Assembly (NCBI GenBank): GCA_000233775.1
Contig: CP003096.1
Location: 1 to 64,000, forward strand
DNA: 64,000 nucleotides
Reading direction: 5' to 3'
Source of the DNA: Thermovirga lienii DSM 17291
GTDB taxonomy: Bacteria; Synergistota; Synergistia; Synergistales; Thermovirgaceae
A program made the translations under genes and the position numbers. The notes under the pieces are model-generated. The model was not told the DNA's origin. It did no database searches and saw only the letters and a list, made by a program, of their open reading frames with translations. Shown piece by piece: positions 8,591-16,899 of this stretch. Numbering within the stretch: the stretch's first letter is position 1; the number at the start of each line of letters is the position of its first letter.

Positions 8591-9982
8591 ATGTCTCAAA
8601 AAAGGAAGTCACGGATTCCCCATACTTTTGTTTTGCTTTTTTCTCTTATTGTATTGGCGGCCATAGGCACTTATGTCCTTCCGGCGGGACAGTTTGATAG
8701 GATGACCGATCCAGTAACCCATAAGACGATTGTAGTTCCAGGGACATATCACCAAGTTGACCCTTCACCAGTTGGTTTTTTTGACGTTTTTATATCGGTT
8801 CAAAAGGGAATGATAGATGCTTCCGCTGTAGTTTTCTTTGTTTTCATCGTCTATGCTTCTTTTTACACAGTGCTGAAGACAGGAGCACTTCATTCGTTTA
8901 TAGGGTTTCTCTTAAGGGTGCTTGAGGGCAAGGAAATAATAATTATTCCTGTTTTCATGTATCTTTTTGCCCTTGGAGGCTCTGTGTTTGGAATGTTCGA
9001 GGAGACCTTCGGGTTTATACCCCTTTTTGTAGGGCTTGCTATTGCTATGGGGTATGATGCTATAGTTGGAATGTGCATGGTTAGCTTAGGAGTGGCCATG
9101 GGGTTTGCAGCGGCCTTCATGAACCCCTTTACCGTGGGCTTGGCCCAAAAGTTTGCTGAGCTTCCACTATTTTCAGGAATGGGTTACCGCTTAATATGCT
9201 GGTTTGTGATAGTTACCATGTCTATTTTATGGACAATGAGGTACGCGAGAAAGGTAAAGAAAGACCCAACACAAAGCCTTGTCTATGGCCTTGATATGGG
9301 GGAATTGGCCTTAGACCACAATGAGTTGATAAATAAGCATTTTCATCCCAGAGACAAGGCCATTTTGGCAATGGTGGTCTTCATGGTTGGTTTACTGATA
9401 TGGGGAGTCATAAAGAAGGGATGGTATTTCAACGAACTAGCGGGGATCTTCCTGATAATGGGCATATTGGCTGGGACACTTGCCGGTTGGGGACCGAACA
9501 AAATAGCAGTTACCTTTCTTGAAGGTGCCAGGGAGATAGTCTTTGGGGCTTTGGTTATAGGCCTTTCAAGAGGAATACTTATAGTTATGAGGGAAGGTAA
9601 CATCATAGACACAGTTATATATGGATTGTCTCAATCTCTTTCTGCTTTCCCAAGCTGGGTAGCAGCGGAAGGGATGCTGTTCGTCCAGACATTGATAAAC
9701 TTCTTCATTCCTTCTGGCTCAGGCCAGGCTGCCACGACCATGCCTATAATGGCTCCTTTGGCAGATCTTTTGAACATAAAGCGTCAGGTGGCCGTATTGG
9801 CCTTCCAATTTGGTGACGGTTTTTCAAATGTTCTCTGGCCAACTACCCTTCTGCCAGTTATTTGTAGCATTGCAAAGGTTCCTATTGATAGGTGGTGGAG
9901 GTTCTTTGTACCCTTTTTCTTGCTTCTTTTGCCAGTACAAATGATATTCATAGCTATAGCAGTGGCTATAGGTTGGCAATAA
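8591..9982 (+). CDS. YfcC-family (C4-dicarboxylate carrier-like / AbgT-related) membrane transporter
   Basis: A 463-aa polytopic membrane protein with about 11-12 hydrophobic helices. N-terminal features GTYVLPAGQFDR and PVGFFDVF, and the later FIPSGSGQAATTMPIMAPL loop, are typical of the YfcC / anaerobic C4-dicarboxylate carrier group. Known relatives move dicarboxylates, basic amino acids or peptides, so the substrate is open. The neighbours (D-amino-acid deacylase and an M20 amidohydrolase) suggest uptake of an N-acylated amino acid or dipeptide. A strong terminator follows at once. An earlier ATG at 8579 hits a stop after three codons. Confidence 0.88.
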   Translation: MSQKRKSRIPHTFVLLFSLIVLAAIGTYVLPAGQFDRMTDPVTHKTIVVPGTYHQVDPSPVGFFDVFISVQKGMIDASAVVFFVFIVYASFYTVLKTGALHSFIGFLLRVLEGKEIIIIPVFMYLFALGGSVFGMFEETFGFIPLFVGLAIAMGYDAIVGMCMVSLGVAMGFAAAFMNPFTVGLAQKFAELPLFSGMGYRLICWFVIVTMSILWTMRYARKVKKDPTQSLVYGLDMGELALDHNELINKHFHPRDKAILAMVVFMVGLLIWGVIKKGWYFNELAGIFLIMGILAGTLAGWGPNKIAVTFLEGAREIVFGALVIGLSRGILIVMREGNIIDTVIYGLSQSLSAFPSWVAAEGMLFVQTLINFFIPSGSGQAATTMPIMAPLADLLNIKRQVAVLAFQFGDGFSNVLWPTTLLPVICSIAKVPIDRWWRFFVPFFLLLLPVQMIFIAIAVAIGWQ

Positions 9983-10005
9983 GTTAGGTTAAATTAAGCC
10001 TGCAC

Positions 10006-10048
10006 TTGAGGGGAAGGATAATCCTTCCCCTCAAAGTATTTTTTTTAT
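10006..10048 (+). terminator. Strong intrinsic terminator after the YfcC-type carrier
   Basis: Perfect 14-bp arms TTGAGGGGAAGGAT (10006-10019) and ATCCTTCCCCTCAA (10021-10034) around a single A, followed by a long T-rich run. With so small a formal loop the top pairs must open, but the GC stem plus T tract is convincing. Confidence 0.9.
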
Positions 10049-10064
10049 TTAAGGTGGTGTCGGA

Positions 10065-10111
10065 ATGGAAAGTAAAAAATGGGATATGATCATAAGGGGA
10101 GGGGATGTACT
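10065..10111 (+). pseudogene. N-acyl-D-amino-acid deacylase, 5' fragment (split by IS256-family element)
   Basis: ATG 10065 with AAGGTGG upstream starts MESKKWDMIIRGGDVL, the beta-strand start typical of the amidohydrolase superfamily. The frame then runs into the IS at 10112 and stops within it. The continuation is at 11517-12831. Removing 1405 bp (IS plus one 9-bp duplication) rejoins the codons in frame as GGDVLFPETGRIEKKD, giving a 453-aa protein. As it stands the gene is disrupted. Confidence 0.85.
10103..10111. repeat. Target-site duplication, left copy (IS256-family element)
   Basis: GGATGTACT occurs at 10103-10111 and again at 11508-11516, directly flanking the element. Duplications of 8-9 bp are characteristic of the IS256 family. 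Confidence 0.85.
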
Positions 10112-11507
10112 GGTCAAGTCCAAATTTGTGTGTAAATTCCCTCTGGCAGATAAGATCACCCCGTTTTAAGCTACATTTACCTGGGTATCGGCATTATTCA
10201 CCTCCTTCTGCTGTTTTTCTGTGTTAGCCTTCCACTCCCAATACTCTGCCATATCAAAGTAGCGCTTTCCTGTGGTCCACACCTCGTCGATCTCTACAAG
10301 CACTGCTCCGATCAGTCTCACAGCCGACTCCTCGTTAGGGAAGATTCGGATCACCCGCTCCCGCCGGCGGATCTCCTGGTTGAGCCGCTCGACTCCATTG
10401 GTGGTGCGCAGCCGCTTCCGGTAGCGCCCTGGTAGTGCCATCACCGCCATTGCGTCCTCGAAACCAGCTTCAAGTCGCTCTACCGCCTTTGGCGCCCGGG
10501 CGCCAAAGGCCTCTATCGTTTCGTTCAGCAACCGCCTGGCCGTCTCCATATCCGGCGCGTCGAAGATCAACCGCAGTCGCCCGTGCAGGTCGCCCTGGAG
10601 GCTCTTAGGACAGGCGTCCAGGATGTTCCGGATAAAGTGGGTCTGGCACCGCTGCCATGTCGCTCCTTGGAAGTGGGTTTCTATCGCATTGATCAAGCCC
10701 TTGTGATCATCCGAAACAACCAAGTCCACTCCCTTGAGACCGCGCTCCTTGAGCCGGCCGAAGAACTCCGACCAAGCAGCCTCTGATTCGCTATCCCCGA
10801 GCATAAGCCCTAAAATCTCCCGGTATCCCTCCCGGTTGATCCCTGTAGCGAGAAGTACGCTTGAAAGCCGTACCCGGCCGCCTTTACGCACCCGGATGAC
10901 AATGGCATCTACCAGGAGAAATGGGTATTCCTGGCTGCTCAAATCTCGCTCGTTCCACTCCTTTACGATGTCGTCCAGTCTTTTGCACAGGCTGGATACG
11001 GTGGATTTGGAGAACTCCGTGCCGCATAGTTCATCAACAACCGCCCTTACCTTCCTGGTGGATACGCCGTTCACGACCATCTCGACCATGGCCAGCAAGA
11101 GCGCCTGCTCGCTCCGCTGGTACCGCTCGAAAAGCTCCGTGGAGAAGTGCCCGCTCCGGAGACGGGGAACCATAAGCGTAAGTTCTCCTACGCGAGACTT
11201 GAGCAGCTTATCCCGATACCCGTTGCGGTACCCCTGCCGCTCTTCGGTACGTTCGTATGGCTTGGCCCTGAGTTGTTCGGTAGCCTGAGCATCGAGTATC
11301 TGATTCACGATGTTCTCCACCAACCGAGCCAATCCATCATCCCGAATAAATAATCCTTGCAAGAGATCACAGTCTACGGTAACCTGGTAGTGAGCCATCT
11401 TTTCTCCCTCCTGATGATTAAGATTAAGCTACTTCTTATCTACCAGAGGGAGGGGTGGCTCTCCTGCTTCAAGCCATCAATTTTACACCATCATAATGGA
11501 CACTACT
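10112..11507 (-). mobile_element. Complete IS256-family insertion sequence, 1396 bp
   Basis: Bounded by the 9-bp duplication GGATGTACT. The ends are related inverted repeats: left starts GGTCAAGTCCA with a GTGTGTAAATT block, and right (read inward) starts AGTAGTGTCCA with a GGTGTAAAATT block. A second matching pair CCCTCTGG(C/T)AGATAAG lies further in on both sides. It carries a single mutator-type transposase. Base composition is visibly richer in G+C than the flanking genes, pointing to acquisition from another lineage. It interrupts an amidohydrolase gene. Confidence 0.88.
10166..11398 (-). CDS. IS256-family (mutator-type) transposase
   Basis: A 410-aa DDE transposase. Family marks include the N-terminal ERTEERQGYRNGYRDKLL segment, VPRLRSGHFSTELFERYQRSE, the catalytic aspartates in FLLVDAIVIRV and DLVVSDDHKGL, the WQRCQTHFIRNIL block and the late RTTNGVERLNQEIRRRERV region carrying the catalytic Glu. 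The frame is uninterrupted and full length, so the element may still be mobile. Codon use is much more GC-rich than in the surrounding genes. Confidence 0.94.
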   Translation of the reverse strand: MAHYQVTVDCDLLQGLFIRDDGLARLVENIVNQILDAQATEQLRAKPYERTEERQGYRNGYRDKLLKSRVGELTLMVPRLRSGHFSTELFERYQRSEQALLLAMVEMVVNGVSTRKVRAVVDELCGTEFSKSTVSSLCKRLDDIVKEWNERDLSSQEYPFLLVDAIVIRVRKGGRVRLSSVLLATGINREGYREILGLMLGDSESEAAWSEFFGRLKERGLKGVDLVVSDDHKGLINAIETHFQGATWQRCQTHFIRNILDACPKSLQGDLHGRLRLIFDAPDMETARRLLNETIEAFGARAPKAVERLEAGFEDAMAVMALPGRYRKRLRTTNGVERLNQEIRRRERVIRIFPNEESAVRLIGAVLVEIDEVWTTGKRYFDMAEYWEWKANTEKQQKEVNNADTQVNVA

Positions 11508-12831
11508 GGATGTACTTTTCCCTGAAACAGGTAGGATTGAGAAGAAAGATGTAGTTATTAAGAACGGAACAATAAAGGCTATATCAAGAGTAGGTGAAAT
11601 CCCTGATGAAGAGGCAATAAAAATTATAGATGCAACGGGGCTTATGATAAGCCCAGGTTTTATCGATATTCACATGCATAATGAGGAAAAAGAGGATCCG
11701 TACACCATAGAAAAATGTCTTTTACTTCAGGGAGTAACGACGGCCCTTGCGGGAAATTGTGGCTCAGGGTTGCTGCTGAATGAATTTTTGTCGATCATAA
11801 AACGGCCTTATATAAACATGGCTTTTTTAACGGGCCACAGGCGCTTGAGGGAGGCTGTAGGCGTTAGCGATGTATATCAAGAGACTACACCTAAGGACAT
11901 ATCAAAGATGTGCTCCCTTTTAGAGGAGGACCTTCAAAAGGGCTCTTTGGGTTTGTCTTTAGGGTTGGAATATGCCCCAAACACTTCCTGGGAGGAGATA
12001 TGGAACCTTACGGAGGTAGTAAGCCAATTTGATAAGAGATTGGTCTCTTCTCACATAAGGTTTGATGGGCCTAGGTGCATTGAGGCACTGGAGGAAATGA
12101 TAACCTTAGCAGAAAAAAGTAAAGTTAGGGTACAAATATCCCACTTGGGAAGCATGACAGCCTTTGGCAAGTCTGAAGAAGCACTAAGGATGGTGGAGAA
12201 AGCCAGAGAAAGGGGAGTTGACATAGGGTTTGATACATATCCTTATGGTGCTTTTTGTACTTTCATAGGGTCAACAGTGTTCGACCCCGGCTTTGAAGAA
12301 AGGTGGAACAAGGGATTGGAAGCCCTGGAAGTAGCCTCTGGACCTCATAAAGGGAAAAGGCTAGATGAAGAACTTTATAAGGAATTGAGGAAGAACGCCC
12401 CATCTACACTTATTATAGCCCATGTGATGAACGAAGAGGAAATGAGGCTCTGTCTGATGCACCCTATGGCAGCGTTGGCTTCAGACGGGGTATTGGAAAG
12501 AAAAAGCGGGCATCCGAGAGCGGCTGGAGCTTTCCCTAGAGGATTAAGGTGGCTAAAGGAAGGAGGCCTGTCTTGGCCAGAGGCTATTTCTCACCTGACC
12601 ACTATTCCAGCGGAAAGGATGTGGCTGGATTCGACCATTGGGGCCATAAAGGAAGGGTTTTCGGCAGATTTAGTACTGTTCGACCAAGACAAGTTGAAAG
12701 ATAAAGCAACCTTTAGTGAGCCGCTTTTGCCTCCAGAAGGAATAGAATACGTAATAGTTGGGGGAAAGATAGCTGTGGAAAGAGGAAAACTTTCAGATGA
12801 ACCTCTAGGTAATTTCATTTTGAGAACATAA
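11508..12831 (+). pseudogene. N-acyl-D-amino-acid deacylase (D-aminoacylase family), 3' fragment
   Basis: The large remainder of the split gene, including the second GGATGTACT copy. Readable protein from 11517 gives FPETGRIEKKDVVIKNGTI, then the metal-binding GFIDIHMHN, GVTTALAGNCGSG, the later ISHLGSM and the C-terminal SADLVLFDQ strand of the D-aminoacylase/amidohydrolase fold. A downstream ATG at 11644 opens a 395-aa frame, but that product would lack the N-terminal strands and start within the GLMISPGF segment, so it is unlikely to be functional. The intact enzyme would deacylate N-acyl-D-amino acids. Confidence 0.85.
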
Positions 12832-12860
12832 AGTTAAATCTAATGGGAGGGGGAATCGTA

Positions 12861-14039
12861 TTGGATAAGGTGCGAGAATTGAAAGACAAAGTCCAAAAGG
12901 TAATAGAAGAATTTTCTCCCAAGGCTATAGCATTGAGCGATGAATTGGCTTTAAATCCTGAAGTATCAGAACAGGAATATTCTTCTAGCAGAAAACATGT
13001 AGAGCTCCTAAAAGAGGCTGGTTTTGAAATAGAATATCCCTTTTGTGGTATAGAGACAGCCTTCAGAGCTGTGATAGGAAAAGGGTCTCCAAAGGTTGCT
13101 TTGTTGGTGGAGTACGATGCCCTTCCAGAGATTGGACATGCTTGTGGGCACAATGTGTCAGGGGCCATGTCCACGCTAGCAGGCATAGCCCTTGCGTCAT
13201 TGAAAGGAGAGTTAAACGGTCAAGTTCAAGTCATAGGAACACCAGCAGAGGAAACAAACGGTGCCAAGATAAAGATGTCCAAAGAAGGAGTATTTGATGA
13301 GCTGGATCTGGCTATGATGATCCATAGCGGTGGAGGTGTAAGTTACGTCCATTATGAATGTTTAGCTATGGACGCCTTAGAGTTCGTGTTCAAAGGAAAA
13401 ACAGCACATGCTGCAGCATCTCCCTGGGAAGGCAGGAATGCCCTAAACGGGGTGCAGCTTATGTTTCATGCTTTAGATATGCTGAGGCAGCACATAAGGC
13501 CTGAGGTCAGGATACATGGTATCATTCACGAAGGAGGAACAGCACCTAACATAGTTCCAGAAAGGGCAGTAGCAAGATTTTATTTTAGGGCACCAAAAAG
13601 ATCCCTTCTTAACGAGGTAGTGAGAAAAGCTTTCAATTGTGCAAAAGGAGCGGCTTTAGCTACCGAGACGGAAGTTGATTGGAGGAACTTTGAGCTCAGT
13701 TTTGACGATATGGTGACCAATAGGCCGGCGGAGGAAAAAATGGAATCCATAATGAGAGAGCTGGGTGTGGAGCTTTCCCCCTTCCCGGGAGCACAGGGAT
13801 CTTCGGATATAGGCAACGTGAGCCATAGATGCCCTGCCATGCAACCCGTTTTATCTATTACGCCGAGGAAAATGGCTCTTCACACTAGGGAGCTTGCGGA
13901 GGCTACAATGATGGATGAGGCTCACCATGCACTAGTGAGGGGTGCCAAGGCTTTAGCATTTATGGCCATTGAGGTAATGATGGACGAAAAATTAAGAAGC
14001 AGCATAAGGGAGGCCTTTGAGAAGGAAAAACAGGCCTGA
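12861..14039 (+). CDS. M20D-family amidohydrolase (AbgB/aminobenzoyl-glutamate-hydrolase-like)
   Basis: A 392-aa zinc-dependent amidohydrolase that cleaves an amide bond, releasing an amino acid from an acyl or aryl conjugate or a dipeptide. It has the ALPEIGHACGHN metal motif near residues 92-103, a GTPAEETNGAK catalytic Glu pair near 134, the lid/dimerisation domain around FVFKGKTAHAAASPWEGRNAL, and APNIVPERA. I chose TTG 12861 because a GGGAGGGGG ribosome site (12845-12853) lies 7 nt upstream. The in-frame ATG 12843 has none. It follows the deacylase by 29 nt and was presumably in its operon. Confidence 0.88.
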   Translation: MDKVRELKDKVQKVIEEFSPKAIALSDELALNPEVSEQEYSSSRKHVELLKEAGFEIEYPFCGIETAFRAVIGKGSPKVALLVEYDALPEIGHACGHNVSGAMSTLAGIALASLKGELNGQVQVIGTPAEETNGAKIKMSKEGVFDELDLAMMIHSGGGVSYVHYECLAMDALEFVFKGKTAHAAASPWEGRNALNGVQLMFHALDMLRQHIRPEVRIHGIIHEGGTAPNIVPERAVARFYFRAPKRSLLNEVVRKAFNCAKGAALATETEVDWRNFELSFDDMVTNRPAEEKMESIMRELGVELSPFPGAQGSSDIGNVSHRCPAMQPVLSITPRKMALHTRELAEATMMDEAHHALVRGAKALAFMAIEVMMDEKLRSSIREAFEKEKQA

Positions 14040-14046
14040 TCATAAA

Positions 14047-14086
14047 TAAAAGGAGGGATCCAATCTAGGTTGGAATCCCTCCTTTT
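14047..14086. terminator. Bidirectional terminator between convergent genes
   Basis: AAAAGGAGGGATCCAA (from 14048) pairs with TTGGAATCCCTCCTTTT (to 14086), with an extra A in the right arm, around TCTAGG. A-rich and T-rich flanks suit termination of both the M20 gene (plus) and the aldehyde ferredoxin oxidoreductase (minus). Confidence 0.85.
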
Positions 14087-14103
14087 ATGTCTGCATTTAG
14101 GTG

Positions 14104-15963
14104 TTAAATAAATTCCTCCAGGCCAAGCTCCGCGAGTTTTTCCCTTTTTGGAATGCCTTGGCCGTCCCATCCCATCATGGAGTAACAAAGGGCTACGGCA
14201 TCTTTAAACTCATCTTTTCCGATTGTGCTTCCCTTGAAAGCCCCATCGGGCAGAGGAGTATGGAGCCTCTCGGGAATGACATCGTCCCCCGATGTGAGTC
14301 CCATTTTCAAATTGAATAGCCTGGCAGCATTTAACCCCCGTTCTCCCATCTTCATGAGCTCCCACAGTGTTATGTTCCAACCTGTTGCCGCCTCCACCAG
14401 GGAGTGGAGCCTATGTATAGGGAAGTAGCTTCTTGGAGAGAAAACGAAGTAACAGCATCCCAAGTGGTTGAAGGCAGCCCAGAAGTACCATAGGTAGGTG
14501 ATGGCCCTTATCTTCTCAGGTCCTAGATATGTTACAGGGAGAGGCTCCAGTATTCCCAGGGCCATAATGTCCTTCATGGGTCTGCTGTCCGGAGAAGCGA
14601 ACAAAGGGTCGTGGGCAAACTGCATGTGGTCGGCCCCTGTGGGCGACAGGGCATATCCTATGGCGACGCCTTTTTTCCCCCTTGGCTCATGCATGGGAAG
14701 CTCCTGCCCCTTGACGGTCATCAAAAATTTTTCACTTCCCTTGCCTACCTTCGCTGAGGCCCTTTTAGAGCCCTCGGCCAAAAGGTCTCCTATACCTTCC
14801 CTTCGGGCTATTTTCTCCAGTAGTTTGAGCATGCCTTGAGCGTCTCCGAAGCCGGAAACGATAGCTTCGTCTTTTGTCATTATCCCTTTTTCTACACATT
14901 CCATTAGCCACGCTATCGTCATACCTGCTGAAATAGTATCAAGTCCAAACCTGTTACAGAGCTCGTGCCCCTTGGTTACTGCGTCCAGATCATCTACACC
15001 GCACAGGGAACCCAAGGCCGCCATGGTCTCGTACTCAGGGCCGCCGTAGTTGGGGTCAGTATCGTACTTGCCTCCTCCGACCACTCGTTTGCAGCGCACA
15101 GCGCAGGCGAAGCACCCCAAGCGTTCCTTTAGGAGGGTTTCAGTCATTAACTTTCCGTCGATGGAGGATGCCCCTTCGAAGGTTCCCTGTTGAAAGTTCA
15201 TCGTAGGCAGGATCCCATCCTGGTTGAGCCTGGTGACTCCTCCTGCAGTACCGTGAACGTGCAGCCCGAAGGATAGAGGGTCATCCTTCCAGTTGGAGAA
15301 CACTTTTATCATCTCCTGGTGAAGGACAGGGTCTTTCGGAGGTATGGCCTTTGGATATGGAGCAACTATGGCCTTTATATTCTTGGATCCCATCACAGCT
15401 CCCATGCCAGTGCGTCCGTTTACATGGTGCAAGTCGTTTATGACGCAGGCAAATCGAACCTGGTTTTCTCCTGCAGGGCCTATGAGTATGGCTGTTACCT
15501 TGCCGTGTTTTTCCCTCAATTTCTCCAGTGCTGGGCCTGTCTCAAGACCCCATAGATCCGTTGCGTCTTTGATTTCCACCTTTTCATCTTCAATCCAGAT
15601 GTAGACGGGTTTTTCGGCCCTTTCTTTGAACACCAGAGCATCCACACCCTGGGCCCTGAGGGCTGGTCCAAAGTAGCCACCTGCGTCGCTTCCTCCAAAC
15701 CCTCCTGTAAGGGGGCTTTTGGCGTAAATCCCATAGCGGCAAGTACCATGGAAACCTAGGCCATTCAACAATCCTGCTGCTACTATCAAAAGGTTAAGAG
15801 GTCCCAGAGGATCTGTATCCTTTTCAATTTCCTTTAGCATTATGGGCAATGCAAGGCCTCTCATACCACCCCATTTCCTTGTGTATTTTTCATCGAGGTG
15901 TTCCATTGAGACCTCTTTGCTTTTCAAGTTTATCCATGCCCTTTTTGCCTTGCCAAAAGACAT
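14104..15963 (-). CDS. Aldehyde ferredoxin oxidoreductase (tungsten/molybdopterin enzyme)
   Basis: A 619-aa member of the AOR family, which oxidises aldehydes to carboxylates with ferredoxin using a bis-pterin W or Mo cofactor and a [4Fe-4S] cluster. Visible marks are the N-terminal pterin-binding GLGFHGTCRYGIYAKSPLTG region, GPAGENQVRFACVIND, the cluster motif CFACAVRC near residues 283-290, PEYETMAALGSLCGV, and a later HLGCCYF that can supply the fourth Cys. ATG 15963 was chosen because GGGAGGT lies 8 nt upstream; the frame extends 135 codons further without support. In amino-acid fermenters such enzymes handle aldehydes from 2-oxo acids. The exact substrate is unknown. Confidence 0.93.
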   Translation of the reverse strand: MSFGKAKRAWINLKSKEVSMEHLDEKYTRKWGGMRGLALPIMLKEIEKDTDPLGPLNLLIVAAGLLNGLGFHGTCRYGIYAKSPLTGGFGGSDAGGYFGPALRAQGVDALVFKERAEKPVYIWIEDEKVEIKDATDLWGLETGPALEKLREKHGKVTAILIGPAGENQVRFACVINDLHHVNGRTGMGAVMGSKNIKAIVAPYPKAIPPKDPVLHQEMIKVFSNWKDDPLSFGLHVHGTAGGVTRLNQDGILPTMNFQQGTFEGASSIDGKLMTETLLKERLGCFACAVRCKRVVGGGKYDTDPNYGGPEYETMAALGSLCGVDDLDAVTKGHELCNRFGLDTISAGMTIAWLMECVEKGIMTKDEAIVSGFGDAQGMLKLLEKIARREGIGDLLAEGSKRASAKVGKGSEKFLMTVKGQELPMHEPRGKKGVAIGYALSPTGADHMQFAHDPLFASPDSRPMKDIMALGILEPLPVTYLGPEKIRAITYLWYFWAAFNHLGCCYFVFSPRSYFPIHRLHSLVEAATGWNITLWELMKMGERGLNAARLFNLKMGLTSGDDVIPERLHTPLPDGAFKGSTIGKDEFKDAVALCYSMMGWDGQGIPKREKLAELGLEEFI

Positions 15964-16130
15964 AAAAAGCACCTCCCTTTCTTTTTGGGTAAATGGGGAC
16001 TGCTGCGTTAATGATATATAGTACATAGACATAAAACCCAAGTCAATGCTCCAGATGTTTAATAAAGCAAAGTTTAGAGTAGTGACCCGTTGACAGGTAA
16101 TCACAAAGATAATAGGATGATTTTGTTTGC

Positions 16131-16152
16131 CGCTCATCAATGATGATGAGCG
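16131..16152. promoter_or_regulatory. Inverted repeat in the AOR/regulator divergent region
   Basis: CGCTCATCA (16131-16139) and TGATGAGCG (16144-16152) are perfect 9-bp arms around ATGA, 10 nt before the regulator's first ATG and about 170 bp upstream of the divergent oxidoreductase start. This is a good candidate operator for the adjacent regulator. An RNA hairpin limiting its translation is the alternative. Confidence 0.5.
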
Positions 16153-16161
16153 ATTGGAGAG

Positions 16162-16842
16162 ATGGGGGCTTTTATGAGGGACAGGGAAAAGGATTTTGAT
16201 CAAGAAAGGATAGTCCTCTCTTTGCTTCACAGATCGCAAGGGCCAGTGGGAGCTGGAACGGTGAAGGAAGAGCTTTTCAGCTTCGGTTATGAGCTCAGCG
16301 AGGCCACCGTTGGGCGGTTTTTGCGAGAACTGGACAAAAGGGGCCTCACCTGTCGTGTAGGGTTTCAAGGAAGGTGTCTGACCAAGCTAGGCAGAAAGAG
16401 GCTTTTGGAGCTAGAGGAAGCCAGCAGGTTCCATCATTCCTATAGGACGCTTTTAGAAAAAATATCAGAACCAGAAACCTCCCTCAAAGACCTTTTGGAG
16501 GCCAGGATAGTCTTAGAGGTTGCCATGGTTCGTATCGCATCTGTTAGGTGTACATCAAAGGATTTGACTCTACTTGCTGAAAAGATAGAACAGATGAAGA
16601 AACAAAGGTCCTTGGAGGAAGTAAATGGTCTTATTGATGGTTTTCATAAGATCTTGGCCGAGGCTACCGGAAATTCCGTTCTACAGGCTGTGGCGGAGCT
16701 TCTTCAAAGAGACATTCAGATAAAAGGAGACCTGGAGAGAATCATTGAGGCCTACGAGGCCCTATTTGACGCTCTAAAGGCAAAAGATCCCAAAAAGGCA
16801 GAAGAGGCCATTTTCGAATGTTTTGCCACGATTGGGTTCTAA
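16162..16842 (+). CDS. Transcriptional regulator with HTH_12/NrpR-type winged helix and FCD ligand domain
   Basis: A 226-aa regulator. Residues about 10-85 read like the winged helix found at the start of NrpR or RNase R (VGAGTVKEELFSFGYELSEATVGRFLRELDKRGL). Residues about 110-220 are an all-helical FCD-type ligand-binding domain (LLEARIVLEVAMVRIA and GFHKILAEATGNSVL). Standard FCD regulators carry a GntR winged helix instead, so this combination is unusual. It is divergent from the aldehyde oxidoreductase and upstream of an antiporter gene, its likely targets. ATG 16174 with GGGGG 5 nt ahead is an equally good start. Confidence 0.78.
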   Translation: MGAFMRDREKDFDQERIVLSLLHRSQGPVGAGTVKEELFSFGYELSEATVGRFLRELDKRGLTCRVGFQGRCLTKLGRKRLLELEEASRFHHSYRTLLEKISEPETSLKDLLEARIVLEVAMVRIASVRCTSKDLTLLAEKIEQMKKQRSLEEVNGLIDGFHKILAEATGNSVLQAVAELLQRDIQIKGDLERIIEAYEALFDALKAKDPKKAEEAIFECFATIGF

Positions 16843-16899
16843 TGTGGCTGAGTGTAAAGAAATTTGAGAATAAAAACTTGGAGTCGAGGAGGAGAGGAA

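Noticed and set aside
10734-11288. Plus-strand frames inside the IS256-family element
   Set aside because: They are antisense to an intact transposase, Arg/Ser-rich, and explained by high GC content.
11644-12831. Intact amidohydrolase gene starting at ATG 11644
   Set aside because: The coding sense clearly continues upstream of this ATG to the IS boundary and rejoins the 5' fragment. The ATG lies within a conserved strand.
14104-16368. The aldehyde oxidoreductase frame continues 135 codons upstream of 15963
   Set aside because: The extension has no family similarity, overlaps the divergent regulator, and the ATG at 15963 has an excellent ribosome site.
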